Shown: one piece after another, positions 50,401 to 59,129 of the stretch
Numbering within the stretch: the first letter of the stretch is position 1
How the letters are laid out: every line of letters starts with the position of its first letter
Position numbers and translations under genes: made by a program
The notes under the pieces: model-generated
What the model saw: the letters and a program-made list of their open reading frames with translations, nothing else
Told to the model about the DNA's origin: nothing
Database searches by the model: none
Origin: Bauldia litoralis
GTDB lineage: Bacteria; Pseudomonadota; Alphaproteobacteria; Rhizobiales; Kaistiaceae
Direction of reading: 5' to 3'
Length of the DNA: 62,988 bases
NCBI GenBank assembly: GCA_945882315.1
Contig: CAMCWB010000014.1
Span: 1-62,988, forward strand

Positions 50401-52037
50401 CCGAGCACCGTCACTTCGCCGGCATCGCCGTCGACGCGCACGCGCATGCCGTCGGCGATCTTGTCGGTCGCCTCGCGCGTGCCGACGACGCCGGGGATGC
50501 CGTATTCACGCGCCACGATGGCGGCATGCGAGAGGAGGCCGCCATCGTCCGTGACGATCCCGCCGAGGAGCGGCAGGAGGATGTTGAAGGCCTCCGTGGT
50601 CGACTCGGTGATCAGCACGTCGCCCTTGGCGATGCGGCCGAACTCGGACGGCCCCGCGACGCGCCGGGCCGGTCCTTCGTAGATGCCTTTGCTGGCGGCC
50701 AGGCCGTAGAGGATGCTGTCCTCGTTCTCGACCTGCGAGCTGCCGAAGAGGTGCCCGAGCGCGATGCCCATCGCCCGCATCAGGCGGCCGGTCGCCGGCG
50801 GCAGGCCCGACATGTCGGACGGCGGCGGCATGGGCGGGCCGAGGAAGGGCGGCACGTCCTTGGCGGTGTGGGCGGCGCGGTAGGCGGCGCGGCTTGCAAG
50901 CTCGTCGGCGGACGGGCCGCCATCGCCGGTAACCAGCGCGCACATCTCGTCGAGGCTGGCGTCGAGCATGTGGTAGGGGCGGGCGATGCGGCCGCGGCCC
51001 GCGACCCGCCGGCCGGCGGCGAGTGCGGCGCGCCGCATGATGCCCGAGGCCCAGATGTCGCTGTAGACACCGCGCTCGTCGCGCAGGCGATAATTGTGGC
51101 GGGTCTCGCCGAGCAATTCGTCGAACGCAGCCTGATGCGCGGCCGGCACCTTCGCGCGCACCTTGGCCGTCAGGGCCTCGACATCGGAAGCGGCTTCGGC
51201 TTCGCCCGACACCGCCGTCCGGATGGCCTTCAAGAGCGCCTCCGGCAATTCCAGCGCCGACGGCTCGGCGATATCGAAGCCGTCGATCAGCCGGTTGCCG
51301 ACGAGGTCGAGATAGCCGGAAACGGCCGCGCCGGTCTCGCCACTGCGGGTGCGCAACTCGGCAAGCGCTTGTACCGGATCGCCATCGGAGTCGAGCGCCG
51401 CGCGGGCGGCAAGGTCCGCCGCAAACGCCGTCTTCAGGCGCTCCATCTCGTCCGAGCCGCCGGCCGACACGGCCGACGCGCCGCGCATCAGCCCGAGCAA
51501 CTCCGCTGCCGGCAGTCCGGTCCAGTCGCCGGCATGGGCGAGGAAATCGCCGACCGGCAGCACGGCGCCGGCGGTGAAGCGCATATGTTGCGCCATCATC
51601 GCCGCATGATGGTCGCGGCAGCGCTTCAGATAGGCGACGAGTTCGGCGTCGGAAAGCGCGTCCGGATCGATCGCCTGCAGCGCCCGATGCGTCGCGATCG
51701 AGGCCGGCTTGTGGGTTTCGTCCCAGTCGCGGAGCTGCTCGCGCCAGAGCTTCTTGGCGAAGACCTCTTCGGCGCGCTTGAAGCGCTCGGGGAATTCCGC
51801 CTCGGGTCCCGGCACGAGCTGGTCGTAGGCGAAGCCCTTCACATAGCTGATCTGGATGCCGTCGATGAGCAGCCCGTAGAAACGGGCGAAGTCGTTGGTG
51901 CCCTTCTTGAAGGCCGGCGGATGCGTCTCCTGGAAATAGCGGGTCAGCGGCCGCGGGAAATGCACCGGATCCTGCTTCCACGATCCCGGCCCCGGCGGAT
52001 CGATGTCGAGTTTGGTCGAGACGCCTGGACTGGTCAT
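50397..52037 (-). CDS. Helical substrate-binding plus phosphohistidine domain protein (split RPH-like)
   Basis: 546 residues. The first 430 or so are mainly helical (PRPLTRYFQETHPPAFKKG, YVKGFAYDQLVPGPEAEFPE), like the antibiotic-binding middle domain of rifampin phosphotransferase. The end is the swivelling phosphohistidine domain (GIYEGPARRVAGPSEFGRI; GGIVTDDGGLLSHAAIVARE with phospho-acceptor His504; GIPGVVGT). There is no PEP-utiliser TIM barrel, so it is not PEP synthase. With its partner it totals about 850 residues outside the cNMP part, close to intact RPH. The acceptor is unknown. An AGGAG ribosome site precedes the ATG. Confidence 0.85.
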   Translation of the reverse strand: MTSPGVSTKLDIDPPGPGSWKQDPVHFPRPLTRYFQETHPPAFKKGTNDFARFYGLLIDGIQISYVKGFAYDQLVPGPEAEFPERFKRAEEVFAKKLWREQLRDWDETHKPASIATHRALQAIDPDALSDAELVAYLKRCRDHHAAMMAQHMRFTAGAVLPVGDFLAHAGDWTGLPAAELLGLMRGASAVSAGGSDEMERLKTAFAADLAARAALDSDGDPVQALAELRTRSGETGAAVSGYLDLVGNRLIDGFDIAEPSALELPEALLKAIRTAVSGEAEAASDVEALTAKVRAKVPAAHQAAFDELLGETRHNYRLRDERGVYSDIWASGIMRRAALAAGRRVAGRGRIARPYHMLDASLDEMCALVTGDGGPSADELASRAAYRAAHTAKDVPPFLGPPMPPPSDMSGLPPATGRLMRAMGIALGHLFGSSQVENEDSILYGLAASKGIYEGPARRVAGPSEFGRIAKGDVLITESTTEAFNILLPLLGGIVTDDGGLLSHAAIVAREYGIPGVVGTREATDKIADGMRVRVDGDAGEVTVLG

Positions 52038-52246
52038 GGGGGTTCTCCTGGTAGCCGCTCCGCAGGCGGCGCCCGATCAATGTCGCTGGCTGAAGAAAAC
52101 GCAGCGAGCTTACCGCCATGGAACTCGGGTGAACAGCCGTGGGTAGGCGTCCCTTATTATCCCTTAGGCGCCAGCCTTCCGCCGCGTTAGCATTGCCGGC
52201 AGAGGCAATGCGATATCGCACGTGCGCCTCCCATGCGATCGGCGTT

Positions 52247-52271
52247 GGAACCATTGCCCAGGCGCATCATT
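52247..52271 (+). promoter_or_regulatory. EcfG-like promoter candidate (one mismatch)
   Basis: GGAAC, 16 bases, CATT (consensus CGTT), 37 bases before the transglutaminase-like ATG. It is weak support on its own. Otherwise the 52038-52308 gap shows no gene. Confidence 0.3.
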
Positions 52272-52308
52272 CCCATTTTCTCGCGATCGAACGGAGGATG
52301 TGGGCAGG

Positions 52309-53148
52309 ATGCTCATCCGATACGGCTACGAAATAGTCATCAACTGCGTGCAGCCGACGGCGCTCGTCTGTCTGCTGTCGATCAACGAGGAGCGGGCGGC
52401 CGATATCCGCGTGCCGGAATCGACGTTCACCAACCCGGCCGTGCCGGTCTCGACCTATCACGACCTGTTCGGCAATCTTTGCCGCCGCATGGTTGCGCCC
52501 GCCGGCGACATGACCATCTGGGGCGACTCGACCATCGAGGTTGACTGCAAGGTCGATCGGGCCGCCTTCGGCGCGCGGGAAATCCCGGTGCCGGATCTGC
52601 CCGACGCCTGCCTCGTCTACCTGATGGGCAGCCGCTATTGCGAAACCGACAAACTCAGCCAGGCGGCCTGGGACATGTTCGGCCGGACAGAGCCGGGCTG
52701 GAGCCGCGTGCAGGCGGTTTGCGATTTCGTGCATGGCCATATCCGCTTCGACTACCAGCAGGCGCGCTCCACCCGCACGGCCTTCGAAGCCTTCAACGAG
52801 CGCGTCGGCGTCTGCCGCGATTTCGCGCATCTGGCGCTGACGCTCTGCCGCTGCCTCAACATTCCGGCGCGCTACGTCAACGGCCATCTCGGCGACATCG
52901 GCGTCCCGGTCGTCGATCCGATGGATTTCAGCGCCTGGATCGAGGTGTTCCTCGAGGGCGAGTGGTACACGTTCGATCCGCGCAACAACATCCCTCGCAT
53001 CGGCCGCATCGTCGTGGCGCGGGGGCGTGACGCGGCGGATATCCCGCTGATCAACTCCTTCGGCCCGCACCTCCTGAAGTCCTTCCGCGTCTGGACTTAC
53101 GAGGTCGACAAACCCCTGAAGGATGCTGTTTCTGCCTCGGGAGGCTGA
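52309..53148 (+). CDS. Transglutaminase-like protein with Ser at the usual catalytic His
   Basis: 279 residues. An N-terminal beta domain (MLIRYGYEIVINCVQPTALV) precedes a papain-like core: the cysteine in NERVGVCRDFAHLAL, the position of the catalytic histidine in MDFSAWIEVFLEGEWYTFDPRNN (usually D-F-H-A-W, here Ser), the aspartate in FDPRN, and the family tail IPRIGRIVVARGRDAADI. The fold is certain; classical Cys-His-Asp chemistry is doubtful because of the serine. A peptide cleavage or binding role is possible. The start was chosen at 52309 as giving the family N-terminus. Confidence 0.85.
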   Translation: MLIRYGYEIVINCVQPTALVCLLSINEERAADIRVPESTFTNPAVPVSTYHDLFGNLCRRMVAPAGDMTIWGDSTIEVDCKVDRAAFGAREIPVPDLPDACLVYLMGSRYCETDKLSQAAWDMFGRTEPGWSRVQAVCDFVHGHIRFDYQQARSTRTAFEAFNERVGVCRDFAHLALTLCRCLNIPARYVNGHLGDIGVPVVDPMDFSAWIEVFLEGEWYTFDPRNNIPRIGRIVVARGRDAADIPLINSFGPHLLKSFRVWTYEVDKPLKDAVSASGG

Positions 53149-53197
53149 GGCCGCCGGGAGCGCATGGGCTGACAAGCAAGTGGGAGCGTGACGGGAA

Positions 53198-54133
53198 TTG
53201 GATAGAAGCCTAACCGACCGCCGCAGCCTGGCGGTCGCCGCCATGCTGATCTCGCCGCTATGCTTCGCCACCAACCTGATCTTCGGGCGTCTGGCCGTCT
53301 CCGAAGTCGCGCCCTTCACGCTCGCCTTCCTGCGCTGGGCTGCCGTTGCTGCCCTCCTCATGCCGTTTGTCTTCCGGCATCGGCGGCAGGTCGCCGAGGT
53401 CGCGGCGTCCAGCGTGCCGCTTCTCGTCCTCCTCGGCGCGCTCGGCATGTGGCTTTGCGGCGGCCCGGTCTATCTGGCGCTCGGGCTGACATCCGCCACC
53501 AACGGCGCCCTGATTTTCGGGACGACCTCCGTCGCGGTCATTCTCCTGGAGGCGGTCTTTCGCGGCCGCCGCATCGCCGGCCGCGAGGCTGTCGGTTCGG
53601 TCCTGGCGCTTCTGGGCGTCTCCGTCATCGTGCTGCGCGGCGACCTTGCCGCCCTGATTCACCTGTCCCTGAATCTCGGCGATCTCATCCTCGTCGTCTG
53701 CATGCTGGGCTGGGCGACCTATTCGATCCTCTGCCGCTCGCCGCGCCTGGCGCCGCTTCCGAACATCGTCTTGCTCGGGCTCGCCGCCAGCGCCGGTGCG
53801 CTGCTCCTTGCGCCCTTCGCAGTGCTCGAATTTCTGTCCGGCGCGCCGATGCCCGGCACCGCGCGAGCCTGGGCCGGAATCGCAGGCATCATCGTCGTCC
53901 CGTCGCTGCTCGCTTTCCTGACCCACCAGTTCGGCATGCGCGTGCTCGGCCCCTCGGTCGCGAGCCTGTTCACCTATCTGACGCCGCCCTACGGCGTCTT
54001 GCTCGCGCTACTCATCCTCGGCGAGCCCTTCGGCCCCTACCAGGCCGTCGGCATCTCGCTGGTGATGGCGGGCGTCGTCCTGGCGACACTGCCGCGAGAC
54101 TATGTGGAGCGGGTTTTCCGTCGCCGGAAGTAG
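53198..54133 (+). CDS. DMT-superfamily (EamA) transporter
   Basis: 311 residues with ten predicted membrane helices in two EamA repeats (SPLCFATNLIFGRLAVSEVAP, FTLAFLRWAAVAALLM; LVVCMLGWATYSILCRS, PSVASLFTYLTPPYGVLLALLILGEPFGPYQAVG). It is probably an exporter of metabolites or amino acids; the substrate is unknown. The TTG start at 53198 follows ACGGGAA. Confidence 0.88.
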   Translation: MDRSLTDRRSLAVAAMLISPLCFATNLIFGRLAVSEVAPFTLAFLRWAAVAALLMPFVFRHRRQVAEVAASSVPLLVLLGALGMWLCGGPVYLALGLTSATNGALIFGTTSVAVILLEAVFRGRRIAGREAVGSVLALLGVSVIVLRGDLAALIHLSLNLGDLILVVCMLGWATYSILCRSPRLAPLPNIVLLGLAASAGALLLAPFAVLEFLSGAPMPGTARAWAGIAGIIVVPSLLAFLTHQFGMRVLGPSVASLFTYLTPPYGVLLALLILGEPFGPYQAVGISLVMAGVVLATLPRDYVERVFRRRK

Positions 54134-54290
54134 CGCCACCGACCGTGGGTCCTGTTAGCGCTTGAGCTTGCCCTTGGTGGTGGCTAGTTCCCGCTAAAAA
54201 ATGAAGCGCTCTAATCCGACGGCAGGTGCAGCAGCCGCTCACAGTCAAGCCCCGGGCATTGGCGCCCGGGGCTGACGCTAAGGACGACCT

Positions 54291-55055
54291 CTACAGCCGC
54301 GCGAGCAACTGGCAGAGCTGGATAAGCTGCGCGTCGTATTTGAACGGCTGCCGGGTAATGTCCGAACAGCGGTTCTTGAGCGCATCGCGCTCGCCTGAAC
54401 TCATCTCCCCAATCACGCCGGGAACGCCGGGCCCACCGGGACCGCCAGGCCCACCGGGACCGCCGGGACCACCAGGCCCGCCGAGGCCTCCCGGTCCACC
54501 GGACCCGCCGCCGCAACCCGAGCCGCCGATGCTCAGGCAAAGATTGGCGAGGGAGGTGTTGTTGAGGGCATCGAGGCGGAGATCGATGATGCCCAGGAGC
54601 TGGGAACGGCTGCCGCCGCTGCAGGCATCGCCGCCGCCGACATCGGCGCAGACCTTGAGGAGCTCCTTGGTGGTCAGCGCATCGAGCCTGACGTTGATGC
54701 CGCCGAGCAGGTCGGACTTCACCGTCGCCTTGGCGACGCCCTGCGGCCCAAGAATGTTGGCCTTGGCCTTGACGCCACCGACATCCGCGTCGATGTCGGC
54801 CACCCCGTTGCTGCCGCCGATATTGGCCTTCGCCCTGGCGATGCCGCCGACTTCGGCATCGGCCCCGATGCCGCCCTTCTTGCTGGTGCCGACGCTGACC
54901 TTGGCCGCGTTGCCGACCTTGGCCTTGACGCCGTCCCTGTCGACCGAGGCGCTAATGCCCCCGCGGCCGTCGTTGCCGCCGATGTCCAGTGCGCTGGCGG
55001 GAAGCACCAGAGCCTTGGACAGCAAAAGCGCGGTGCAGAATGTTGACATTCTCAT
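54291..55055 (-). CDS. Secreted protein with a collagen-like Gly-Pro-Gly repeat
   Basis: 254 residues from ATG 55055, preceded by AGGAGGA. A signal peptide (STFCTALLLSKALVLPASA) is followed by a repetitive Gly/Ala-rich beta region with alternating G-G-x-x-A-K-A-x motifs, a paired segment NVRLDALTTKELLKVCADVGGGDAC and its repeat DLRLDALNNTSLANLCLSIGG..C, then a G-x-x run of GGPGGPGGP triplets (about residues 203-222) and a C-terminal cysteine-bearing helix. Two internal repeats each hold two cysteines. It is likely cell-surface or periplasmic; the function is unknown. Confidence 0.75.
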   Translation of the reverse strand: MRMSTFCTALLLSKALVLPASALDIGGNDGRGGISASVDRDGVKAKVGNAAKVSVGTSKKGGIGADAEVGGIARAKANIGGSNGVADIDADVGGVKAKANILGPQGVAKATVKSDLLGGINVRLDALTTKELLKVCADVGGGDACSGGSRSQLLGIIDLRLDALNNTSLANLCLSIGGSGCGGGSGGPGGLGGPGGPGGPGGPGGPGGPGVPGVIGEMSSGERDALKNRCSDITRQPFKYDAQLIQLCQLLARL

Positions 55056-55229
55056 GTCGCGTCCTCCTCCTTGGGTTGAAGAGAGGCGGTTGCCTAATGC
55101 AAAGGAAAGACGCCGTCTGGTTGTGGTGTTCCTCCGTCTTTCTGCTAGTGGTTTTTTTAGAGTTGAGGCGGCGAGACGCATTCTATCCAACTTGTCTCGA
55201 TGCCTGTCGGAAGCAGCCAGTTGCGCCGA

Positions 55230-56027
55230 TTATCGGCGCCTTCGCGGCGGCGAGTCAGGCGCCAATGAAATCCATGCCGGCGCGTGGTCGCTCGGATTTT
55301 CGTGGCCGCGGACGTCGCGGTCGACGCCGCCATCCTGCAGCCGGGCTTTGATCGCCGGGCTTAGGAGAAAATGGTCGATGCGCAGGCCCGCGTCGCGCGC
55401 GAAGGAATTTCGCCAGTATTTCCAGAATGTGTAAATCCGCTCTTCCGGATAGAGCGACCGCAGTGCATCCGTCCAGCCGTCCTTGAGCAGGCGTGCATAG
55501 GCGTCGCGGACCTCCGGCCGAAAGAGCGCGTCATCCCGCCATCGCTCGGGCGCGTAGACGTCCATATCGGTCGGCATCACATTGAAGTCGCCGGCGAGCA
55601 CGACCGGCGCTCCCGACCGGAGCAGGTCGCTAGCATGGTTTTGCAGCCTTTCGAACCAGCGCAGCTTGTAGTCGAATTTCGGACCAGGCGCCGGATTGCC
55701 GTTTGGCAGATAGAGACAACCGACGAGGACGCCGTTCACGGCCGCTTCGATATAGCGGCTGTGCGTGTCGCCGGGCTCGCCGGGCAGCCCCTTGCGGGTC
55801 TCGACGGGTTCGTGTCCGCGCGCAAGGATCGCCACCCCGTTCCAGCTTTTCTGGCCGTGCCAGATGGCGCCGTAGCCGGCGTCTTCGAGCGCCTTTACGG
55901 GAAAGCGCTCATCCGGTGCTTTCAACTCCTGGAGACAGACGACATCCGGCGCCGATGTCTTGAGCCAGGCGAGCAGAAGGGGCAGCCGCCCGTTCACCCC
56001 GTTGATGTTAAAGGTTGCAAGCTTCAC
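55230..56027 (-). CDS. xth: Exodeoxyribonuclease III (AP endonuclease)
   Basis: 265 residues of the EEP nuclease fold: MKLATFNINGVNGRLPLLLA (Asn), CLQELKAPD (metal Glu), WNGVAILAR, GCLYLPNGNP, LAGDFNVMPTDMDVY (Asp/Asn), RIDHFLLS and the catalytic HENPSDHAP (Asp-His). It cuts at abasic sites and resects 3' ends in base-excision repair. It stands alone on the minus strand. The length is normal for the family. Confidence 0.94.
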   Translation of the reverse strand: MKLATFNINGVNGRLPLLLAWLKTSAPDVVCLQELKAPDERFPVKALEDAGYGAIWHGQKSWNGVAILARGHEPVETRKGLPGEPGDTHSRYIEAAVNGVLVGCLYLPNGNPAPGPKFDYKLRWFERLQNHASDLLRSGAPVVLAGDFNVMPTDMDVYAPERWRDDALFRPEVRDAYARLLKDGWTDALRSLYPEERIYTFWKYWRNSFARDAGLRIDHFLLSPAIKARLQDGGVDRDVRGHENPSDHAPAWISLAPDSPPRRRR

Positions 56028-56075
56028 GCAGAGGCCCGCATCCGGACCCGCCGCCGTGCCAAAGGCAATGAGCCG

Positions 56076-56237
56076 TCAGCGCTCGGCCAGCCGCTGGGGC
56101 GGATCATTCCCTTCGTCCGGATTGGGATTCGGCGCTTCATCTGGAAGCCTGTCTGGCTCTGGCTCGCCGATTGGAGGAGGATCAGACTGATCGGGAGGAA
56201 TGCCCGGTCGCGGTTTACGTTCTGGAGCTGTCATCAT
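56076..56237 (-). CDS. Small proline-rich acidic protein
   Basis: 53 residues (MMTAPERKPRPGIPPDQ, then PPPIGEPEPDRLPDEAPNPN and PDEGNDPPQ). The P-D-E-x-P-N-P-N-P-D-E pattern recurs in tiny uncharacterised proteins of Hyphomicrobiales and sphingomonads. A perfect EcfG-type promoter lies only eight bases upstream, so the transcript would be leaderless or nearly so. The function is unknown. Confidence 0.6.
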   Translation of the reverse strand: MMTAPERKPRPGIPPDQSDPPPIGEPEPDRLPDEAPNPNPDEGNDPPQRLAER

Positions 56238-56245
56238 GCGACTTT

Positions 56246-56270
56246 AACGGCTTTCGACAACCTCCGTTCC
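56246..56270 (-). promoter_or_regulatory. EcfG-type general stress promoter
   Basis: On the minus strand GGAAC (56270-56266), 16 bases, CGTT (56249-56246), a perfect consensus match. It points at the small proline-rich gene whose ATG is at 56237. Confidence 0.7.
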
Positions 56271-56311
56271 CGGGCGATCCAGCCCCTCCTCGCACCTGAA
56301 GGCGATGGAAG

Positions 56312-56539
56312 ATGAAAACCGTCCTGCTCTTTATTGCCTTGATCGGTCTGCTTGCCGCGACCGTGTGGTGGATCTTCGATGTGAATTCCACGCTCAGCGT
56401 CTTCGACATGCCGGCGGCCGGCTGGTTCGCGCTGATTTTCGGCGTGGTCGTTTCACTGGCCGTCGGCGTCGGCCTGATGTTCCTGGTCTTTCGCAGCAAC
56501 CGCAAAGGCCATGACGAGCCGCCGAGCATGCTGCCGTAA
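56312..56539 (+). CDS. Small two-helix membrane protein
   Basis: 75 residues with two hydrophobic segments (KTVLLFIALIGLLAATVWWI; GWFALIFGVVVSLAVGVGLM) and a short charged tail (RSNRKGHDEPPS). No family was recognised. A hairpin with GCCGCC/GGCGGC arms follows at about 56552-56590. It is head-to-head with the EcfG-controlled small gene. Confidence 0.65.
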   Translation: MKTVLLFIALIGLLAATVWWIFDVNSTLSVFDMPAAGWFALIFGVVVSLAVGVGLMFLVFRSNRKGHDEPPSMLP

Positions 56540-56546
56540 GCAGCAG

Positions 56547-56592
56547 GCCAATAAAAAGCCGCCCCGCAGCGGGAAGGCTACGAGGCGGCTTG
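56547..56592 (+). terminator. Possible terminator hairpin
   Basis: AAGCCGCC is complementary to GGCGGCTT across a loop that itself contains CCCGC/GCGGG. There is no long T-tract, so support is moderate. The following 56593-56922 holds no gene I can support. Confidence 0.4.
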
Positions 56593-56922
56593 AGCTTACA
56601 TCCGGCTAATTGGGGGGCGGGGCGCCGGATGCGGATGATAACGACGGACGTGGGTAAACGTTCCCGAGCGGCTCAGTTCGAATTTTCCGACTTCGGCGCG
56701 TGATAGGTGGGCCATCGCTCGTCGGTGCAGTTCGGGCATGGAGCCTCCCGCTGATGGCGGGAGCATCTCTCTGCTACCGGCAGCCAGAAGGGCCGGCAAC
56801 GACCCTAAAATAGATCGGCGAATTTTATGGTTTCGCACGCAAGAAATTTGCCTCCCCTATCCTTGGATGTGGACGATGGCTGCCAACCGGGATAGCGTTG
56901 GCTTCCTCCAGGGGAGGCGGGA

Positions 56923-57135
56923 ATGTCAAACAGAACGGCGATCCAGGGAGCCATCAAAGACTATGTAGAAGGCGCGGTTTCCCAGGGTGTCGTGATCGAC
57001 GTGAACGCGGTCGCCCTCAGGCTCTCCAGCGACTATCCGCAAAGCGGATTTCCCATCGACGAACTCTGCCAATTGATTGAGAAAGCCGCGGTGGATCGTG
57101 GCGGGGTCATCTTGAGCGACCGCAAGCAGGCCTGA
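56923..57135 (+). CDS. Small soluble protein of unknown function
   Basis: 70 residues (SNRTAIQGAIKDYVEGAVSQ, GVVIDVNAVALRLSSDYPQSG, FPIDELCQLIEKAAVDRGGV). It is helical, with a good ribosome site (GGGGAGGCGGG) before the ATG and normal codon usage. It resembles short conserved proteins of Hyphomicrobiales, but I cannot name a family. Confidence 0.6.
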   Translation: MSNRTAIQGAIKDYVEGAVSQGVVIDVNAVALRLSSDYPQSGFPIDELCQLIEKAAVDRGGVILSDRKQA

Positions 57136-57164
57136 CGCAAAGGGCCTGGGTCTGCAAGGCAGGG

Positions 57165-58352
57165 TCACTTCCGGTCGACGCGGCTCCATAGCGCGGCCAC
57201 CACCAGAATGTTGGTCATCGCAAGCATGAACAGGAGGGCCAATACGCCCTTCGTTCCGTACCGCTCAAGCATGACCGCGGCAAAGAATGGAGACGCTGCG
57301 CCTGCCAGCAAACTTGGCATCGCCAATCGTCCCATGAGCGAGGCGTAGCCTTCTGCGCCGAACACGGCGAGCGGCATGGTCCCCCTGACAATTGACCTTA
57401 TCCCCATTCCGCCGCCGTAGATGACGATCGCGGCCCCGACGAAAGGCGCATCCACCCAGAGCAACAGGATTCCAGCCCCGATCAACACTGAGGAAGCAGC
57501 CATTGCCCATATCGGATGATGGCGGCGTCCCAATGCCAATTCCGCAAGGCGTGCGGCTACCTGCGACGGCCCCATGAGTGCGCCAAGTCCCACGGCGACT
57601 GCGAGCGCGCTGCCGCGTTCCACGAGGAGAGTGACCAGATGGACGGACACGATGGCGGCGATGGAGGATGTTACCGCAAAGGCCACGGCGAGGAGCAAAA
57701 ACACCTCGCTTCTTTCACTGCGTAGCGCAAAAGTCCCGTGCGGCCCGGGGCCGGCGAGAGACCCGGTTCTGGCTCGCCGATCCTCGCGCGGGATCGCAAA
57801 AAGGTGCAGCGGCAGGGATATGCAAAGGTGAGCCAATGCGTAGAAGAGGCAGGCACCGCGCCATCCAAGCTCGCCTACCAGAAAGGCCGTCAGCGGCCAG
57901 CATACGGTGCTGGCGAACCCACCAAATAATGTGAGGAGCGTGATCAGTCGGCGAGCATCAAGACCGTACAGCCGCCCGAGCGTCGAAAAGGCCGCGTCAT
58001 ACAGGCCGGCGCCCATTCCGACCCCGATCACAAGCCACGACGCAACGTAGAATGGCAGCGAGGGTGCGGCGGCAAGGCCGGTTAGTCCGGCCGCCATGAA
58101 GACCGAGCTTCCGGCAAGAATCAGCCTGCCGCCATACCGCTCGATAGCATCTCCGACGAAGGGCGAGAGAAAGCCCTCGACAAGCAGCCCCAGCGATAGA
58201 GCGCCAATCACCCACGCAGCGGACCACCCGGTCTCGCTGCCGATCGGCGCAGCGAGAACCGCCAGCAGATAGTAGGACGATCCCCATGCCAGGATCTGGG
58301 TGACACCCAGTGCTGTTACAACGATGCGGTGGCCGTGTCGGTTTCGCTCCAC
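57165..58352 (-). CDS. MFS transporter in the arsenic operon (ArsK-like)
   Basis: 395 residues with about 12 membrane helices (QILAWGSSYYLLAVLAAPIG, GFLSPFVGDAIERYGGR as the MFS loop, GMGAGLYDAAFSTLGRLYG). It is the distal gene after arsH in a run arsR-arsC-aqpS-arsH-MFS, the position of the arsenite efflux MFS ArsK described in Agrobacterium. Export of As(III) or an organoarsenical is inferred mainly from this position. Confidence 0.8.
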   Translation of the reverse strand: MERNRHGHRIVVTALGVTQILAWGSSYYLLAVLAAPIGSETGWSAAWVIGALSLGLLVEGFLSPFVGDAIERYGGRLILAGSSVFMAAGLTGLAAAPSLPFYVASWLVIGVGMGAGLYDAAFSTLGRLYGLDARRLITLLTLFGGFASTVCWPLTAFLVGELGWRGACLFYALAHLCISLPLHLFAIPREDRRARTGSLAGPGPHGTFALRSERSEVFLLLAVAFAVTSSIAAIVSVHLVTLLVERGSALAVAVGLGALMGPSQVAARLAELALGRRHHPIWAMAASSVLIGAGILLLWVDAPFVGAAIVIYGGGMGIRSIVRGTMPLAVFGAEGYASLMGRLAMPSLLAGAASPFFAAVMLERYGTKGVLALLFMLAMTNILVVAALWSRVDRK

Positions 58353-58397
58353 GTCAATCGCGCCGGGAACGAGACATCGCCGTCAGCCTCGGCCGAC

Positions 58398-59120
58398 TTA
58401 GATGGAGCGCAGCGACACGCGCTGCTCAAGCTTTGCGGCGTTTTCCTTCCGCTCGCTGTAGCGATCCGTCAGGTATGACGAGACATCGCGGGTCAGCAGC
58501 GTGAATTTCACCAGCTCCTCGCACACGTCGACAACCCGGTCGTAATACGCGGAAGGTTTCATGCGGCCGCTTGCGTCGAACTCCTGGAATGCCTTTGCGA
58601 CCGAGGACTGATTGGGAATGGTGATCATGCGCATCCAGCGGCCGAGGACGCGGAGCTGGTTGATGGCGTTGAACGACTGGGAGCCGCCCGAGACCTGCAT
58701 GACTGCCAGGGTCTTGCCTTGAGTCGGTCGCACCGATCCCACCGAGAGCGGTATCCAGTCGATTTGCGTCTTCATGACGCCGGTCATGGCACCGTGTCGC
58801 TCGGGTGTGACCCAGACCTGACCCTCCGACCACTTCGACAGGTCGCGAAGCTCCTGCACCTTCGGATGGCTCGCGGGCTCGGCGTCGGTAAGCGGCAATC
58901 CGGTAGGATCAAAAATGCGAACCTCACAGCCGAAGTGCTCAAGGAGCCGCTCCGCTTCGCGTGCGAGGAGGCGACTGAAGGAGACGGCTCGCAGCGAGCC
59001 GTAGAGGATCAGAATGCGCGGCCTGTGTGCGGACAATGCGGGACGCAGCCGAAGGAGATCGGGAGAATGGAGATGCTCCGGAGCGGCAGCCGGAATATCG
59101 GCATTTGCCGTCGCACTCAT
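58398..59120 (-). CDS. arsH: Arsenical resistance flavoprotein ArsH
   Basis: 240 residues with the NADPH:FMN reductase fold: [23 protein letters not shown] split over the FMN loop (G-S-L-R), [31 protein letters not shown] and the hallmark [20 protein letters not shown]. ArsH oxidises trivalent organoarsenicals and reduces quinones. It is part of the ars operon, nine bases after aqpS. Confidence 0.94.
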   Translation of the reverse strand: MSATANADIPAAAPEHLHSPDLLRLRPALSAHRPRILILYGSLRAVSFSRLLAREAERLLEHFGCEVRIFDPTGLPLTDAEPASHPKVQELRDLSKWSEGQVWVTPERHGAMTGVMKTQIDWIPLSVGSVRPTQGKTLAVMQVSGGSQSFNAINQLRVLGRWMRMITIPNQSSVAKAFQEFDASGRMKPSAYYDRVVDVCEELVKFTLLTRDVSSYLTDRYSERKENAAKLEQRVSLRSI

Positions 59121-59129
59121 GGTCAGCGG

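Noticed and set aside
50397-52037. Annotation as phosphoenolpyruvate synthase
   Set aside because: The C-terminal PEP/pyruvate TIM barrel is absent; the domain order fits rifampin-phosphotransferase-like enzymes better.
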